8,538 nucleotides of DNA from NCBI GenBank assembly GCA_035504735.1, contig DATJRJ010000063.1, positions 1-8,538 of the forward strand, written 5' to 3'. The notes below the pieces were generated by a model that worked only from the letters and a program-made list of their open reading frames with translations, was not told the DNA's origin and made no database searches. Below, in pieces: positions 6,626 to 8,538 of the stretch. The translations under genes were made by a program, and so were the position numbers. The DNA is from JAJPIG01 sp035504735. Its GTDB lineage: Bacteria; Desulfobacterota; Binatia; Binatales; Binataceae. Position 1 is the stretch's first letter. Every line of letters begins with the position of its first letter.

Positions 6626-6663
6626 AAAGTACCGGATATCTGCCTTGCATCACGCGGCGCCCT

Positions 6664-7194
6664 TTACGGATTGAGGCGCCAGATAGCGATCGTCAGACTG
6701 GCCGCGAACGTGACCCACACCAGGTAGATCTCCATCAGCACCCCCGCGGCTACGCTGATATTGCGAAAGGCGATCACGGTAATGAAGATCGAGAACCAGA
6801 GCAGACTGACCTCGCCGGCAGCGAGCGCCGGGTTGCGGAGCGAAAAGAAAACGCCTGGCCAGGCAACATTCAGGATCAACTGCTCGACAAAGAGCAGCAA
6901 CGGGACCACCACTCTGAACGATCGGCGCCGACGCCAGACCAGCCACGCCGCCACCGCCATCACGAAATAGAGCGCGCTCCAGACCGGACCGAAAATCCAC
7001 GCGGGCGGCGTCCATTCGGGCTTCTGCAGCTCGCGGTACCAGCTCCCGAGGCCCGGCAGGGTCAGCAAGCCGCCGGTGGCCGCCGCGCCACCGCACAACG
7101 CGATGAAGCCGAGCAGCACCAGCCAGTCGGCCAGGTGAATCGAGAGATCCTCAGGCGCAGGCTCGACTTCTTCGATGCGATCGAAAAAGGTCAT
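6664..7194 (-). CDS. tspO: TspO/MBR family tryptophan-rich membrane protein
   Basis: A 176-residue TspO/translocator-protein homologue with the expected five membrane segments (about 22-42, 66-87, 94-113, 123-143, 150-172). Family signatures are WYRELQKPEWTPPAWIFGPVW (52-72, split here as WYRELQKPEW and TPPAWIFGPVW), LYFVMAVAAWLVW (75-87), QLILNVAW (105-112) followed by FF, and YLVWVTFAASL (157-167) ending IWRLN. Bacterial TspO proteins bind porphyrins and affect tetrapyrrole metabolism and stress or oxygen/light responses. Oddities: an acidic N-terminal extension of about 20 residues, and in the last helix the usual Pro before Tyr-Leu-x-Trp is Ile156 and the usual LN is LT (167-168). The gene starts 35 nt after the REC-HPt gene on the same strand, with no clear Shine-Dalgarno; a 7-codon mini-ORF just upstream ends in an ATGA overlap with this start. 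Confidence 0.93.
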   Translation of the reverse strand: MTFFDRIEEVEPAPEDLSIHLADWLVLLGFIALCGGAAATGGLLTLPGLGSWYRELQKPEWTPPAWIFGPVWSALYFVMAVAAWLVWRRRRSFRVVVPLLLFVEQLILNVAWPGVFFSLRNPALAAGEVSLLWFSIFITVIAFRNISVAAGVLMEIYLVWVTFAASLTIAIWRLNP

Positions 7195-7207
7195 CTTGCA
7201 AGGAGCC

Positions 7208-7221
7208 CGCGCATCCGCGCG
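7208..7221. repeat. Hairpin in the REC-HPt/tspO junction
   Basis: CGCGC (7208-7212) and GCGCG (7217-7221) pair perfectly around a 4-nt loop, 13 nt before the tspO start on the minus strand. It has no T-run and so is not a terminator. It could affect tspO translation or mark mRNA processing, but a GC-rich 5-bp stem can also arise by chance. Confidence 0.25.
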
Positions 7222-7229
7222 AAGCCTCG

Positions 7230-8054
7230 CTATGCTTCAGTAGCCTCGGTCTGGGCGCTGTGCTCCGCGTGGAGCGCCTCTTTAACACGCCCATATTCTG
7301 CGCGCAAGTCAACTATCAGCACAGCTACATTCTCGATCGATCCGTTGCGCGCCATCAGATCAAGTGTGGCACAGATTCCGGCCATCCGCTTGGCCCCCAG
7401 GTTGCCCGCCGAGCCTTTCAGGTTATGCGCGCTGATCGAGGCCGCTTTCAGATTGCTGCCGGCGAATTCATCGGCCATCTGCGCAATCCGGGTCGGAGCA
7501 TTCTGCACGAACGACTCGATCAGATGATCGAGCAGGTCCTGCCCGGCCTCGCGGAGATCGCTAATCAACTCAGGATCGAGTACCGGGTCCGCGCCGCCCA
7601 GCGGCAGGGATTCACCAACCGCTTTCGTGGGAGAATTTACGTCATCCGAGCTCGCGAGCATCTGGGCAAGCGTTTCCGGTCTGACCGGTTTGCTCAGGGT
7701 TTCATCCATCCCGGCCGCGAGACATCGCGCGCGATCGCTGCCGTTGCCATTCGCCGTAAGCGCGACGATCCTGGTATGCCGTGCAGCGCCTTCGGCCCGC
7801 CGGATCTCGATAGTGGCCTGATAGCCATCCATCTCCGGCATCTCGCAATCCATCAACACGGCCGCGTAACCAGCGCGCATCACGGCCTCGACGGCCTCGC
7901 GGCCATTGGCAGCTTCGTCAACCGCGAAGCCAAGCCGCTGCAGATAGCGCACTATCAGCGTGCGATGGATGGGATCGTCGTCGACCACCAGGACGGCTTG
8001 CTTGCGGCCACCATCGCGAATCCGTTCCCCAATCGCTTGAGAAATCTGCGGCAT
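7230..8054 (-). CDS. Orphan REC-HPt phosphorelay protein
   Basis: A 274-residue two-domain signalling protein without a kinase or DNA-binding output. The N-terminal receiver (about 19-133) has the acidic pocket DDD (25-27), phosphoacceptor Asp69 in LMDCEMPEMDGYQAT, Thr100 (ALTAN) and Lys122 (SKP). After a linker (about 134-158), a C-terminal HPt domain carries the phosphorylatable His210 in AHNLKGSAGNLGA. All catalytic positions are intact. The architecture matches the C-terminal half of hybrid kinases such as the BarA/ArcB type, here free-standing, so it should take phosphate from a separate hybrid kinase and pass it to a response regulator; neither partner is in the window. A strong ribosome-binding site, AGGAGG, lies 8 nt before the ATG at 8054. 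The gene is 35 nt upstream of tspO and likely co-transcribed with it. Membrane segments are absent, so it is cytoplasmic. Confidence 0.95.
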   Translation of the reverse strand: MPQISQAIGERIRDGGRKQAVLVVDDDPIHRTLIVRYLQRLGFAVDEAANGREAVEAVMRAGYAAVLMDCEMPEMDGYQATIEIRRAEGAARHTRIVALTANGNGSDRARCLAAGMDETLSKPVRPETLAQMLASSDDVNSPTKAVGESLPLGGADPVLDPELISDLREAGQDLLDHLIESFVQNAPTRIAQMADEFAGSNLKAASISAHNLKGSAGNLGAKRMAGICATLDLMARNGSIENVAVLIVDLRAEYGRVKEALHAEHSAQTEATEA

Positions 8055-8115
8055 GGCCTCGTCCTCCTCCTGATCGCGCCGTCGCCCGAATCACTGATAG
8101 CAGATATTTTTGGCT

Positions 8116-8121
8116 ATTTTA
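8116..8121 (-). promoter_or_regulatory. Candidate -10 box for the REC-HPt/tspO operon
   Basis: TAAAAT on the minus strand (5 of 6 matches to TATAAT) lies in an AT-rich stretch (24 of 80 G+C at 8101-8180, hand count) that stands out from its surroundings. It is about 60 nt before the REC-HPt start. No good -35 stands 16-18 nt upstream (best 3 of 6), so the exact promoter is uncertain; GATAAT at 8123-8128 is an alternative -10. Confidence 0.35.
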
Positions 8122-8179
8122 GATTATCATACATCTACTTGAAATATAATGGGCTTGCTAAGAAGAAAATTGGCCATCT

Positions 8180-8196
8180 TGGCGAATTGATCGCCA
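8180..8196. promoter_or_regulatory. Inverted repeat upstream of the REC-HPt gene
   Basis: TGGCGA (8180-8185) and TCGCCA (8191-8196) pair perfectly around ATTGA. On the minus strand the site is roughly 70 nt upstream of the presumed REC-HPt promoter and 89-105 nt beyond the stop of the ASH protein. It could be an operator or part of a terminator for that upstream gene; a T-rich TTTTCTTCTT follows only after about 11 nt, so neither reading is firm. Confidence 0.3.
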
Positions 8197-8284
8197 GCGG
8201 CAAACGCGAAACATGTGACTTTTATTCCCCCGAATCAGCTCGGAGAGGCTGGGGACCGTCAGTGTGGCTGGACTCCGCCGACGC

Positions 8285-8538
8285 CTATTTTCCGGTGCCG
8301 GAGAGATTTATCGTCTGCGAGCCTTTCCCGGCGTCATCGGTGAACACCAGCGTACCCTTGAGGGGACCCGTCGTTGTCGGGCTAAAAGCGACCCCGACCT
8401 GGCAGGCATTTGGGCCGCCATCGCTTTTTGATTTCAGCACGCCCGTGCATCCATCGCTGGCCTTTAGGAAATCACCGTTGACCGTGATGCTGGTGATCAT
8501 CAGGTCGACCCGGTTCGGATTGGTCACGGTGATAAGCC
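8285..8538 (-). CDS. C-terminal part of an ASH/choice-of-anchor-D domain protein (partial)
   Basis: The visible 83-84 residues run into the window edge, so the start is missing. The reading frame stays open to 8538: LITVTNPNRVDLMITSITV is the classic beginning of an ASH (ASPM-SPD2-Hydin)-like Ig-fold repeat, followed by GDF, a Cys pair (DGCTG...NACQVGVAFSP) and the closing strands GTLVFTDDAGKGSQTINLSGTGK. Such domains are usually repeated in large secreted or surface proteins, where they form beta-sandwich modules, often called choice-of-anchor D. A GTG inside this segment could be read as a start but would cut the domain, so it is not the real start. The protein ends right after this module, with no visible anchor or sorting signal. 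Its role is unknown. Confidence 0.72.
   Translation of the reverse strand, partial: LITVTNPNRVDLMITSITVNGDFLKASDGCTGVLKSKSDGGPNACQVGVAFSPTTTGPLKGTLVFTDDAGKGSQTINLSGTGK

Noticed and set aside
8222..8250. Hairpin CTCCGA/TCGGGG (minus strand) as terminator of the ASH protein gene
   Set aside because: The stem contains a G-T wobble and is followed by GAATAAAAG on the minus strand, with no U-rich tail.

Overview
The window looks like a piece of a chromosome from a moderately GC-rich, probably uncultured bacterium. A DUF1329 envelope protein, luciferase-like oxidoreductases, a surface protein with a choice-of-anchor-D/ASH-type domain and a TspO homologue together recall Candidatus Binatia/Desulfobacterota-like lineages. 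That assignment is an impression from gene content, not a measurement. There are no rRNA or tRNA genes, no CRISPR array and no recognisable insertion sequence.

Layout. (1) 6-1304, minus: an exported DUF1329 protein. (2) 1305-1852: a 548-bp divergent regulatory region with candidate promoters in both directions and several inverted repeats, including a perfect 7-bp-arm palindrome just before the plus-strand genes. (3) 1853-6589, plus: a tight five-gene cluster of two luciferase-like (LLM) oxidoreductases, a catalytic LigB-type extradiol dioxygenase subunit resembling 2-aminophenol 1,6-dioxygenase beta (AmnB), its non-catalytic alpha-like partner (AmnA), and an MBL-fold lactonase-type hydrolase. 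Gaps are 25, 58, -8 and 39 nt, so they are probably co-transcribed. (4) 6590-6663: a short convergent gap with a hairpin that fits a terminator for the minus-strand genes. (5) 6664-8054, minus: an orphan REC-HPt phosphorelay protein followed after 35 nt by TspO, probably one operon driven from an AT-rich region at about 8100-8180. (6) 8285-8538, minus: the C-terminal end of an ASH/choice-of-anchor-D protein that runs out of the window.

How the genes may work together. The plus-strand cluster reads as a degradative pathway: flavin- or F420-dependent oxidation of a substrate, ring opening by a heteromeric extradiol dioxygenase that should act on an ortho-aminophenol or catechol-like ring, then hydrolysis of a lactone or similar product by the metallo-hydrolase. 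The divergent DUF1329 protein could handle a hydrophobic substrate in the envelope. The substrate is unknown, and no dehydrogenase, flavin reductase or regulator for the pathway is present here. This catabolic cluster is the most interesting candidate system in the window. The REC-HPt/TspO pair is a second, independent sensory-looking unit.
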